Shown here piece by piece: positions 6,634 through 13,589 of a stretch of 19,616 nucleotides of DNA; positions within the stretch are counted from its first letter, which is position 1; each line of letters opens with the position of its first letter. Source of the DNA: JAWLBW01 sp041687475. GTDB lineage: Bacteria > J088 > JAWLBW01. The position numbers and the translations under genes were made by a program. The notes below the pieces were generated by a model, which did not search any database, was not told the origin of the DNA, and saw only the letters and a program-made list of their open reading frames with translations. Location: NCBI GenBank assembly GCA_041687475.1, contig JAWLBW010000051.1, positions 1 to 19,616 on the forward strand, read 5' to 3'.

Positions 6634-8094
6634 CTACAGCGTGTACAGATAGGCCACCAGGTCTTTCTTCTCGCGCTCGGTCAGCTTCGTGCCCAACACC
6701 AGGTTGAAGAACTCGACGGTGTCGTCGAGGGTCAGCAGGCGGCCGTCGTGCAGGTACGGCGGACTATCCTTGATTCCCCGCAGGGGAAAGGTTTTGATCT
6801 TACCGTCGGACACGGCCATGCGACCGTTGATGAGCACCGGTTCGTGAAAACGCTCGGTCTGCAGGTCGTGCATGAAGTTGTCGCTGTAAATCGGCGGGGC
6901 GTGGCACTCGGCGCAGCGCCCTTTGCCGAAGAAGATCTGTTCGCCGCGCCTCTCGGCGTCGGTGGCCTTGGCGTGGTCGAGGCGGGCGAAGACGTCGAGC
7001 TTGGGCGCCGGCGGAAAGTCGAGAATTTCCTGGAATTCGGCCATAGCGTGCACTTCGCTTCCCCTTTCGAGAAAATTCACGCCCTTTTTCTGGGCGATGA
7101 CGATGTCGCCGTCGAAGTATGCCGCCCGCTGCTCGAACTCGGTAAAGTCTTCGACCGTGCGCAGGGCCCGTTGTGAACCGAACAGGCGCTGCATGTTCAC
7201 TCCGCGCAGAGTGGGGGTGTCGATGCGCCGACGGAACGGTTGGGGCCTGATGTCGCCCACGAGGTGGGTCGCACCGTTGGTGTGGCCGTTGGCGTGGCAG
7301 TCGAAGCAGGAAACGCCGACGCTGGGCTTCTCGCTGCGGCGGTCATTGGTCAGGTTGAACTGCTGCTGGGGAAACTGCGAGACCAGCAGGCGCACGCCCT
7401 CGAGCTGCTTGGGGTTGAGCAGGCCGTTGAACAATTGGAAGAAGTTCTGGGTGGTAACCAGTTGTCCCCTGGAAACATCGCCCAGGTCGGGCCGTGTAGT
7501 CAGGTAAATGGGCGGCGGAAACTCGGGCAGAAAGCGCTCGGGAATGTCGAAGTCGACGTCGAAGCGCTCGAGATTGCGCTTTTCCTGCGCGAGTATTTCC
7601 TTGATGTGGTTTTCGGGAAAGACCATGCCCCCTTCTTCGTGAAAGGGGTGGGGCAGGGGCAAAAAGCCCTTGGGCCAGAGACCCTTCCGCCTGATCTCGT
7701 CAGGTGTCATCTCGGCCAGTTGCTGCCAGGTAACGCCTTTGGGAAGCTTGACCCGCACGCCGCCCTGCACGGGTTTTCCCCGCGACATGGTGACGCCCTT
7801 GACGGGCCGGTCGGTAAGATCGTAGCGCTCATCGAGCAAGGTCTGGTGGCGCTTCATGACCTTGGGCTTTTCCTTGCTCATCGGCTGGTAGACTTCGTTG
7901 AAGTCTTTCTCGATGGCGACCGGCATGTAGCTGGTTTCGCCTACGAGGGGAATGGGAATTTTGCCGATGTTCTTGGCCGGGTTCGGCTCGATTTTCTTTT
8001 CCTGCGCGAACGACTCACCCGAGTTCCAGACGACAGGCAAGGCAACGAGCAGCGCCGCAGCTACGAGCACGCTACTTCGAACAGGCAGACGCAT
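6634..8094 (-). CDS. Periplasmic dihaem cytochrome c peroxidase/MauG-like protein
   Basis: A 486-residue exported protein with a signal peptide (hydrophobic residues about 9-23, cleavage near SFAQ-EKK). It has two c-type haem sites, CFDCH (263-267) and CAECH (394-398). The C-terminal block PPYLHDGRLLTLDDTVEFFN (445-464) is characteristic of the bacterial dihaem peroxidase/MauG superfamily. Members reduce H2O2 or carry out MauG-type oxidations in the periplasm. The stretch before the first haem site, about 230 mature residues, is much longer than in classical CcpA enzymes, so it may have another partner or substrate. ATG 8094 has an AGGGGG ribosome site about six bases upstream. It is not in an obvious operon. 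It could accept electrons from the GMC module, but nothing in the sequence proves this. Confidence 0.88.
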   Translation of the reverse strand: MRLPVRSSVLVAAALLVALPVVWNSGESFAQEKKIEPNPAKNIGKIPIPLVGETSYMPVAIEKDFNEVYQPMSKEKPKVMKRHQTLLDERYDLTDRPVKGVTMSRGKPVQGGVRVKLPKGVTWQQLAEMTPDEIRRKGLWPKGFLPLPHPFHEEGGMVFPENHIKEILAQEKRNLERFDVDFDIPERFLPEFPPPIYLTTRPDLGDVSRGQLVTTQNFFQLFNGLLNPKQLEGVRLLVSQFPQQQFNLTNDRRSEKPSVGVSCFDCHANGHTNGATHLVGDIRPQPFRRRIDTPTLRGVNMQRLFGSQRALRTVEDFTEFEQRAAYFDGDIVIAQKKGVNFLERGSEVHAMAEFQEILDFPPAPKLDVFARLDHAKATDAERRGEQIFFGKGRCAECHAPPIYSDNFMHDLQTERFHEPVLINGRMAVSDGKIKTFPLRGIKDSPPYLHDGRLLTLDDTVEFFNLVLGTKLTEREKKDLVAYLYTL

Positions 8095-8166
8095 GGCTTC
8101 CCCCTCTTGATCAGGCAGACTATCGCCCGATCATAAGGGCAGAGGCCCGAGCCGTCAACGGGGGTG

Positions 8167-8217
8167 ACTGTCAGACTGTCAGACTGTCAGACCTTCAGAC
8201 GTTCGGACGTTCGGATA
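8167..8217. repeat. 8-bp tandem repeats
   Basis: Three exact copies of ACTGTCAG (8167-8190), then after 3 bases three related copies TTCAGACG/TTCGGACG/TTCGGATA (8194-8217). This intergenic microsatellite-like tract lies between the hydrolase stop and the peroxidase start. Confidence 0.8.
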
Positions 8218-8244
8218 TCCGATGTCCGTAGAGTGCTCCCCTTC

Positions 8245-8268
8245 ACCCCATCACATCTTCTCCCCATC
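8245..8268 (-). repeat. Diverged solo copy of the 24-bp repeat, inverted relative to the array
   Basis: Compared by eye with the reverse complement of the 9627-9842 array unit, this 24-base segment matches at 19 positions. The preceding bases (CTCCCCTTC) also resemble a unit end. It lies 22 bases after the 3' end of the hydrolase gene, so the gene is flanked by related repeats in opposite orientation. The low-complexity CT-rich character leaves room for chance. Confidence 0.45.
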
Positions 8269-8290
8269 GAAGAGCAGCCGTGCACCGCGA

Positions 8291-9523
8291 TCAGACCGTG
8301 AAGGCCACCCGCTCGATGAAGCGCGACATGTCCTTCAGGTATTTGCCCTGGTCCAGATGCAGAATGTGGTTGCCCGGAAACCAGTGCAGGTCACAGCGAT
8401 CCCAGTGGTCCCAGAGCAGGCGGCTGTGCTTGGGCGGAGCCAGGCGGTCGCCTGCGCCGCTGATGATCATCAGGCGTTCCTTGGGCAGCTTGGGCTGGTA
8501 GGTCAGGGGGCAGTGTATCGCCGTGGTGTGTCGGGCTTCCTGTATGCTGATGCCGGCCAGGCGAAAGGCGGCCTTGAGCAGCGCACCGGCCGGGTTCCAC
8601 TCGAAGACCAGATCGGGAAGGCTCACCACAGGGACGTTGGGAATGGCGCAGTGCAGCCGGTCTTCGACCGCGGCGAGTAGCGCCGTGGTGTAGCCGCCGA
8701 GCGATATGCCGGTGACGCCGATTTTCTCGACGCCGCGCGCCTCGAGGTAGTCGACGAATACGCGAAAGTCGTGCACCGCTTGGGCCATGACTTCGTTGAG
8801 ATGGCTGAAGCCGTGGGCGAAGTAGCCGTGACCGCTGAAGGGCGAAAGGCGTCCCTGCCGTGCGCCGTGAAAGGGCAGCGTGTACAGCAGCACGTCATAG
8901 CCCTGTTTGTAGAACCAGGGCAGGGCCAGAAAGCGGCTGTTGAGCCAGTACGGGTCGGCCATGAAGCCGTGAATGACGCACAGGGTCGGACGCGGGCCAT
9001 CGTTGTGGCGCCAGTACTCGGCATGGGCCGTGCGATTGCGCTTGAACCGCGCGTACCGCTCGCGCTGCGACGGATTCACCGCCACAAACGGGCTCTCGAA
9101 CTGCAGCCGTTCGACGCGGCCGTCTTCGGGAATGAAGCTCAGCAGGCCCGGACGCTTCACGCGCATGTCGACCTTCTTCTGCGGCCGTTGAAAAAAGGCC
9201 TCGGGCTCGTGACGTTCGGCCAGCTCCTGGTAGAACCGGCGGTCGTTCATGTCCTGCGCCACCTGACGGGGATTGAGGGTGGTGGGCAGGCAGAGCGCGG
9301 CGGCCAGCGACGCGACCGTGGTTCGCAGCGCCACATCGACGGCGGCCGTGCCGTCGACCATGCCTTGCGTGGCGAAGTCGTCGAGGTAGAAATCGTCGGG
9401 CAATTTGTGGAAGTAGGGCTCGAGCTTGTCCCACCAGGGCTGCTCGGGCATGATGCGGCGCGAATGAACGTACACATCGTTGGCGACGCGCGAAACATTC
9501 CGGGCGATTTCTTCATTCTTCAT
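8291..9523 (-). CDS. Alpha/beta hydrolase, ABHD18-like
   Basis: A 410-residue protein with an alpha/beta hydrolase core in its C-terminal half. The oxyanion-region VIHGF is at 183-187, the nucleophile elbow GISLGG at 272-277 (Ser274), the probable acid Asp359 in GAGDRLAP, and the catalytic His386 in FPGNHILHL. The long N-terminal region (1-175) and the WLNSRFLALPWFYKQGYDVLLYTLPFHG segment resemble the ABHD18-type family, whose substrates are poorly known. There is no signal peptide, so it is probably cytoplasmic. The frame stays open upstream through the 24-bp array to 9856. ATG 9523 is chosen because GGAG lies seven bases before it (9534-9531), while the alternative ATG 9568 has only a weak site and the extension is repeat-encoded. 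The gene stands alone between the repeat array and the peroxidase gene. Confidence 0.85.
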   Translation of the reverse strand: MKNEEIARNVSRVANDVYVHSRRIMPEQPWWDKLEPYFHKLPDDFYLDDFATQGMVDGTAAVDVALRTTVASLAAALCLPTTLNPRQVAQDMNDRRFYQELAERHEPEAFFQRPQKKVDMRVKRPGLLSFIPEDGRVERLQFESPFVAVNPSQRERYARFKRNRTAHAEYWRHNDGPRPTLCVIHGFMADPYWLNSRFLALPWFYKQGYDVLLYTLPFHGARQGRLSPFSGHGYFAHGFSHLNEVMAQAVHDFRVFVDYLEARGVEKIGVTGISLGGYTTALLAAVEDRLHCAIPNVPVVSLPDLVFEWNPAGALLKAAFRLAGISIQEARHTTAIHCPLTYQPKLPKERLMIISGAGDRLAPPKHSRLLWDHWDRCDLHWFPGNHILHLDQGKYLKDMSRFIERVAFTV

Positions 9524-9530
9524 GCGGTAA

Positions 9531-9534
9531 CTCC
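9531..9534 (-). promoter_or_regulatory. Shine-Dalgarno deciding the hydrolase start at 9523
   Basis: GGAG on the minus strand, seven bases before ATG 9523. It favours this start over the repeat-encoded extension that runs up to 9856. Confidence 0.65.
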
Positions 9535-9626
9535 AAACGCTTTCTACCCGACGGTAGGTGATTGACATGGTGCCTGATGGGCGTACGGCAGACAAGGCTG
9601 CGGAGGGCAGGGCCCGGTGGAGCGTC

Positions 9627-9885
9627 GAAGGGGAGAGCTTGCGATGCGTCGAAGGGGAGAGCGTGCGATGCGGCGAAGGGGAGAGCTTGCGATGCGGTGA
9701 AGGGGAGAGCTTGCGATGCGGTGATGGGGAGAGCTTGCGATGCGGTGATGGGGAGAGCTTGCGATGCGGTGAAGGGGAGAGCTTGCGATGCGGTGATGGG
9801 GAGAGCTTGCGATGCGGTGATGGGGAGAGCTTGCGATGCGGTGAAGGGGAGACCATGCGTCAATGGGGAAAACATGCGACCTGGA
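9627..9885. repeat. 24-bp tandem repeat array with a 72-bp higher-order unit
   Basis: Nine near-identical contiguous 24-base units run from 9627 to 9842 (plus strand core GGGGAGAGCTTGCGATGCGG). They are followed by two degenerate units to about 9885. Units differ mainly at one site (GAAG or GATG at the unit start). Units 4-6 and 7-9 follow the same order GAAG, GATG, GATG and are identical over 72 bases (9699-9770 and 9771-9842), pointing to a recent three-unit duplication. There are no spacers, so it is not CRISPR. Because 24 is a multiple of three, all frames without a stop in the unit stay open, creating spurious ORFs on both strands. The array ends about 100 bases upstream of the hydrolase start. 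Confidence 0.95.
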
Positions 9886-9919
9886 GAGGGGGGAACGAGG
9901 GCCGTCGGTGCCGCACGGA

Positions 9920-10183
9920 TCACGCCGGTCCCGACCGTGCATCGTTCAGCCGTGTGCGGCAGGTGGATCGCAGCCGTCCGGCTGCTTCGCGTACGTGTCG
10001 GCCCGGGGCATGACGGGTGCCATCGGCGGCTGATGATTCGTCACATCTTTTCACACCGAGTTGCCGGTGGCGCAGGGCGCCACGGACAACGAGGTGGGCA
10101 CCATAAACCAGGCCAACGAAGAGCACCGGGATGAACGTGAAGGGTACCGCTAAAGCTGTTGCCAACCAGTGCCCTTGACCCAC
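9920..10183 (-). CDS. Possible small membrane protein, function unknown
   Basis: GTG 10183 opens 87 codons on the minus strand, with GAGAGG five bases upstream (10194-10189). The predicted protein has one strong hydrophobic segment, about residues 6-33 (WLATALAVPFTFIPVLFVGL and on), then a basic stretch RGALRHRQ and a low-complexity charged tail. This would be a single-pass protein with a cytoplasmic basic flank. Against it: codon use is mixed, the tail looks non-coding, and no homologue is recognised. It may be genuine only in its first 45 residues, or be chance. Confidence 0.28.
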   Translation of the reverse strand: MGQGHWLATALAVPFTFIPVLFVGLVYGAHLVVRGALRHRQLGVKRCDESSAADGTRHAPGRHVREAAGRLRSTCRTRLNDARSGPA

Positions 10184-10195
10184 GTGCACCTCTCA

Positions 10196-10221
10196 GAGCC
10201 TGTGCTGAGCGAAGGCGAAGT
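10196..10221. repeat. Dispersed GAGCCTG...TGAG.GAA element, copy 2
   Basis: GAGCCTGTGCTGAGCGAAGG at 10196-10215 and adjoining bases resemble the element at 1041-1067. It lies in the gap upstream of the second lipoprotein gene. Confidence 0.4.
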
Positions 10222-10389
10222 ATCGGCCTCGCCCTGCTCGGCGACGCGACTAGAGGCGGAACCTTGCTGCAAACTCGAAATGTGACGAATGATTAGCATC
10301 GGAAGGGGGGATGGGGAAGCACGTGCTCACCCTGCTTTACGTGAGCCCCGTCTCGTTTACCGACCGAAAGGGGCGATGCAATGCTTTGT

Positions 10390-10428
10390 GTCACGCTTCG
10401 ATGCGTGACGTGTCTTTAAGCGACGCAT
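10390..10428 (+). promoter_or_regulatory. Mutually exclusive hairpins upstream of a lipoprotein gene
   Basis: GTCACGC (10390-10396) pairs perfectly with GCGTGAC (10403-10409) around TTCGAT. The overlapping ATGCGT (10401-10406) can instead pair with ACGCAT (10423-10428). Only one structure can form at a time. It lies 120-160 bases upstream of the ATG at 10549, so it would act in a leader RNA only if transcription starts before it. It is not a known riboswitch class that I can recognise. Confidence 0.3.
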
Positions 10429-10548
10429 GTGTAACCGAGCGGTCCACTCGCCGAAAAGGTATACCATCGGGCCATCGGCTCCTGCAGCGGCAAGTGTAAC
10501 GCCTTGGCATCAACCTTGCGAGGGGATACATGCAGCGAGGTCGAATCC

Positions 10549-11991
10549 ATGATGCACTTGAAGCAGCTTTCCGTTTTCCTGGTTACCGGTCTGTTCATGA
10601 CCATCGCCGGTTGCTACAGCCCGGTCGAAGAGGTTGAGCACGGCGTTACCGTAACGGTCGTCAGGGCGACGGGCAGCCCGGCCGCAGATGTGTACGTCGA
10701 GACGCTCGATGAGTCGGGCCGCTCGCGAAACCGGGTGTCGACCGACATCAACGGCGTCGCGCGCCTTACCCTTCACGGCGACGACGACAGGTTTCACCTG
10801 CGGGTCGACGAGCGCCAGTCTTACCTTTCCATACCGGTCGAAGACACGCTTGTGCGCCTGCGGGCCGACGAACCCGACGGCACCGTCGCCGTTACCTTTC
10901 GACCGGCGCTTGTGGCCGGCGACGAGTGGTTTCAACCCTTGCTTTTCGGGGGCGGCGACTTTCAGCCCCTCGCCCGTGGAGAATCGCTGACGGTCAGGGT
11001 GCCGGCCGAGCCGCGCTCCTTCTTTGTCGTGGCCGGCAACGACGACGAGGGCGTGCGTCACGTGGCCCTGCTGCACATCGACGGTTCGACCGACATGATG
11101 TTTACGACCCCCGTCGAGCTCGACTACGATGCCTGGGGACAGAAAATTGCCGTCTCCATGACGGGTTTGAGCGAACCGCCCGTTTGCGCCGCGCGAACCT
11201 TTCCGTTGCTCGAGGCCGAAACGGCGGCGCTCGTGTACGGCGCCACGGCCACGGACATGACCGTGTACGCTTTCTCGAGCCTTATCTTTCACCGCGACGA
11301 CGCCGCCTACATGCAGCCTTCGGCCCTGCGCTGCAGTTTCGTGGTCGACGCCGGGGCCTGCACCGGCGCCACGGTGAACGGTATGATTGCGCTCTCAGGC
11401 ACCGGCAAGCCGGTCGAAGTCGACTGGTCCGACGTTTCCTTCATACCTTTCGCACCTGAAAACGCCGACGTGCTTGCGGCTCACCTTTTCAACGATGGGC
11501 TCGACCAGCCCTATTCGCGCGACCGGGGCGGGTTCTGTGCGCTGCCGACCAACCTCGTGCCGTGGACGTATCTTACCGCCGAGCTGCAGCTCGACAAAGG
11601 CGTGCTCGAAGCCCGCGAGTTCATGACCCGCATGCCCGACGAGCTCAGTCTCGAGGTGGGCGGCGACGTCGATGTCGATACCTTCGACACGCGCGAATAC
11701 CTCGAAGCAAGCTCACCCTGCGAGCTCTGCTATTCGACGGCGGTCGTGCATGGTACCTTCCGCGGAAAAGCGGCGGTGGCCTACGCCCCCGTGAAGACGG
11801 GGCAGGCGCGCATACCACGCGCCCTCTTCGAACAGCGAAGTGAAATCGAGCTTTTCGGCTATCTGAACGATGTGGCCTATGCCCGCTCTGTCACGCTTCC
11901 CATGCAGGGTTACGGCATCGAGCCGGGTGGGTCCGACCTGTTGCCGATTACCCAGAACACCCGCTTCTACAGGTGGAACTCAACGAGGTAA
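10549..11991 (+). CDS. Large lipoprotein with an N-terminal beta-sandwich domain, function unknown
   Basis: A 480-residue protein starting MMHLKQLSVFLVTGLFMTIAGC, a lipoprotein signal with lipobox IAGC and Cys22. The first mature domain (about 30-115) reads like a carboxypeptidase-regulatory/CNA-B-type beta sandwich: TVVRATGSPAADVYVETLDE, then TDINGVARLTLHG. The remaining 350 residues are beta-rich with several cysteines (for example CELC near residue 400) and are not recognised. ATG 10549 is chosen over the upstream TTG because GCGAGG (10535-10540) lies eight bases before it and the signal peptide then starts directly. It is likely a surface or periplasm-facing structural or binding lipoprotein. 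It converges on the glutathione peroxidase gene with only four bases between the stops. Confidence 0.8.
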   Translation: MMHLKQLSVFLVTGLFMTIAGCYSPVEEVEHGVTVTVVRATGSPAADVYVETLDESGRSRNRVSTDINGVARLTLHGDDDRFHLRVDERQSYLSIPVEDTLVRLRADEPDGTVAVTFRPALVAGDEWFQPLLFGGGDFQPLARGESLTVRVPAEPRSFFVVAGNDDEGVRHVALLHIDGSTDMMFTTPVELDYDAWGQKIAVSMTGLSEPPVCAARTFPLLEAETAALVYGATATDMTVYAFSSLIFHRDDAAYMQPSALRCSFVVDAGACTGATVNGMIALSGTGKPVEVDWSDVSFIPFAPENADVLAAHLFNDGLDQPYSRDRGGFCALPTNLVPWTYLTAELQLDKGVLEAREFMTRMPDELSLEVGGDVDVDTFDTREYLEASSPCELCYSTAVVHGTFRGKAAVAYAPVKTGQARIPRALFEQRSEIELFGYLNDVAYARSVTLPMQGYGIEPGGSDLLPITQNTRFYRWNSTR

Positions 11992-11995
11992 GCGC

Positions 11996-12592
11996 TCACG
12001 AGCCTTTGAGAGCCGTTTCTATGGCCGCCTTCAGCTCGTCCGACTCGGGTTTGACGCGGCTGCCGAAGTGTTTGATGACCTTGCCGTCGCGGCCGACCAG
12101 TATCTTGTTGAAGTTCCAGCTGATGGCTTGCGGCTCGGGGCCGCTGGTGGTGAGATAGCGATAGAGCGGCGCCTGGTCGGAGCCTTTGACGCTGATCTTC
12201 GAGAACATGGGAAAGCTGACGCCGTATTTCAACCGGCAGAATTCTTTGATTTCGGCGTCGGAGCCCGGTTCCTGCCAGAGAAAGTCGTTCGAGGGAAAGC
12301 CGAGAATCACGAAGTCTTTCTTCTTGTATGTCTGATACAGCTTTTCGAGGCCCTCGTACTGGGGCGTGAAACCGCAACGCGAAGCGGTGTTCACGAACAG
12401 GGCAACCTTCCCCTTATAGGTGGAAAGGGGCTGATTCACGCCGTCGATGGTGCGCATCTCGAAGTCCCAGGCAGAGTCAGCCTTCTTCTCGGTCGAAGCC
12501 GCGCCGTCCTGCGCCTGCAGCCGGGCGGGCGCCGATAGTGCAGTCAGCGCAAGCGTGAATGCCAGGGCAACCGTGCGTATTTTCGTGTTCAT
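11996..12592 (-). CDS. Exported glutathione peroxidase-family (thiol peroxidase) protein
   Basis: A 198-residue protein with a Sec signal peptide (hydrophobic residues about 7-22, cleavage near LQAQ-DG). The catalytic Cys73 lies in VNTASRCGFTPQYEGL, Gln107 in WQEPG, and Trp159/Asn160 in SWNFNK. These make up the glutathione peroxidase tetrad with Cys instead of selenocysteine. Cys119 (EFCRLKYG) sits where thioredoxin-dependent members have the resolving Cys. The usual FPCNQF block is FPSNDF here, losing a non-essential Cys. Family members reduce H2O2 and organic peroxides; in the periplasm the reductant would be a thioredoxin-like protein rather than glutathione (inference). ATG 12592 has GGAG seven bases upstream (12603-12600). 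A longer in-frame start exists but has no signal peptide logic. A weak -10 (TAGAAT, 12629-12624) lies upstream. Confidence 0.92.
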   Translation of the reverse strand: MNTKIRTVALAFTLALTALSAPARLQAQDGAASTEKKADSAWDFEMRTIDGVNQPLSTYKGKVALFVNTASRCGFTPQYEGLEKLYQTYKKKDFVILGFPSNDFLWQEPGSDAEIKEFCRLKYGVSFPMFSKISVKGSDQAPLYRYLTTSGPEPQAISWNFNKILVGRDGKVIKHFGSRVKPESDELKAAIETALKGS

Positions 12593-12674
12593 GGGCGTTC
12601 TCCCTTTCCCTTTTCTCTTCCGTATTCTAACCGTTTTCGCTTGCGGCTCCGAATAAATCGATAACCGTTTTGCC

Positions 12675-12703
12675 TTGTCGCGCTCTTCCATGGCGGCTAC
12701 ACT
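12675..12703 (+). promoter_or_regulatory. Putative sigma70 promoter of can
   Basis: TTGTCG (12675-12680) and TACACT (12698-12703) are spaced by 17 bases, matching four of six consensus bases each. The ATG is 38 bases beyond the -10, leaving a leader of about 30 bases. Confidence 0.5.
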
Positions 12704-12740
12704 TTTTCTGCACGAATAACCACGCGACCACGGAAGAACG

Positions 12741-13397
12741 ATGCTTTCCGATCTCCTTGCCAACAACCGTCAATGGGCCGCGTCCGTAACCGATCAGGAC
12801 CCCGAGTACTTTCATAAGCTTGCCAGCGTGCAGGCGCCCGAGTACCTGTGGATTGGGTGCTCCGACAGCCGCGTACCCGCCAACCAGATTACCGGTCTCG
12901 CTCCGGGCGAAGTCTTCGTGCATCGCAATGTGGCCAATGTGGTCGTGCACACCGACCTGAACTGTCTTTCGGTCATGCAGTACGCGGTCGAGGTGCTGAA
13001 GGTCAAGCACATCATCGTCTGCGGCCACTACGGTTGCGGGGGGGTACAGGCCGCTCTGCACAACCGGCGGTTCGGCCTCATCGATAACTGGCTGCGGCAC
13101 GTGCAGGACGTACAGCAGAAGCACACGCAACGTTTCACCGCGCCCTTTGACCAACGCGATTGGGATGCGCTCTGCGAGCTGAACATCGTCGAGCAGGTGG
13201 TCAACGTGGTACAGACCACCGTGGTGCAGGCTGCCTGGGAACGCGGGCAGGAGCTGGCCGTGCATGGGTGGATCTACGGTTTGAAGGACGGCCTGATTCA
13301 CGACGTGAACATGTCGGTCGCTTCTTCCGACGAGCTGCAGACGGTATACCGGCAGGCGCTCGAAAAACTTGCCGCCCGGTACGCCGAAACCGGCTGA
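12741..13397 (+). CDS. can: Beta-class carbonic anhydrase
   Basis: A 218-residue protein with all zinc and catalytic residues of beta carbonic anhydrases. Cys40, Asp42 and Arg44 lie in IGCSDSR, and His96 and Cys99 in GHYGCGGV. The sequence closely follows Escherichia coli Can along most of its length (FVHRNVAN, HTDLNCLSVMQYAVEVL, CELNIVEQV, HGWIYGLKDGL), and the length is the same. It interconverts CO2 and bicarbonate in the cytoplasm to supply carboxylation reactions. There is no signal peptide. A GGAAG site lies five bases before the ATG. It is divergent from the glutathione peroxidase gene, with its own promoter, and is followed after 192 bases by the poly-Asp cupredoxin gene on the same strand. 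Confidence 0.96.
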   Translation: MLSDLLANNRQWAASVTDQDPEYFHKLASVQAPEYLWIGCSDSRVPANQITGLAPGEVFVHRNVANVVVHTDLNCLSVMQYAVEVLKVKHIIVCGHYGCGGVQAALHNRRFGLIDNWLRHVQDVQQKHTQRFTAPFDQRDWDALCELNIVEQVVNVVQTTVVQAAWERGQELAVHGWIYGLKDGLIHDVNMSVASSDELQTVYRQALEKLAARYAETG

Positions 13398-13570
13398 TTT
13401 CTCGCTTCCTTCTCCCTTCTTCGCATACTTCGGTCGGGCTGGTCGCGCATTCGGCTTGCCGTCATGGGGCAGGCCCTCGCCGTGGTGCTGCCCGCGCAAT
13501 TGCCGAATCCTTGAGGGAAACACGTACTTTCCGGGCCATGTCGGCATTGCCGGCCCCCGGTGAGACCTTC

Positions 13571-13578
13571 AAGGAGGG
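13571..13578 (+). promoter_or_regulatory. Strong Shine-Dalgarno with long spacing before the cupredoxin gene
   Basis: AAGGAGGG lies 11 bases before ATG 13590, longer than usual. An out-of-frame ATG at 13580 is only one base away and too close to be used. The cupredoxin start is fixed by the signal peptide. Confidence 0.55.
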
Positions 13579-13589
13579 AATGACCGACC

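Larger units (their letters stand above)
9886..10548. other. Long intergenic region with few features
   Basis: About 660 bases between the tandem array and the second lipoprotein gene. Apart from the doubtful small membrane ORF (9920-10183), a dispersed element (10196-10221) and the alternative hairpins (10390-10428), I see nothing gene-like. A weak -10 candidate for the lipoprotein gene is TATACC at 10460-10465, without a good -35. Confidence 0.6.

Noticed and set aside
8291..9856. Extending the hydrolase through the array with repeats reading KLSPSPHR
   Set aside because: A good Shine-Dalgarno precedes ATG 9523 and the family-like sequence begins there. The extension is kept only as a finding about possible variation.
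9627..9885. CRISPR array
   Set aside because: The units are contiguous with no unique spacers, and there are no cas genes in the window.
9558..10134. Plus-strand frames with an eight-residue repeat (EGESLRCG type)
   Set aside because: They arise because the 24-bp unit lacks stops in several frames. Several frames are open at once and none has a convincing ribosome site.
10510..11292. A 260-codon minus-strand frame
   Set aside because: Antisense to the second lipoprotein gene; no signal, motif or ribosome site.
12627..13547. A 306-codon minus-strand frame
   Set aside because: Antisense to the carbonic anhydrase gene, which has all its active-site residues on the plus strand.
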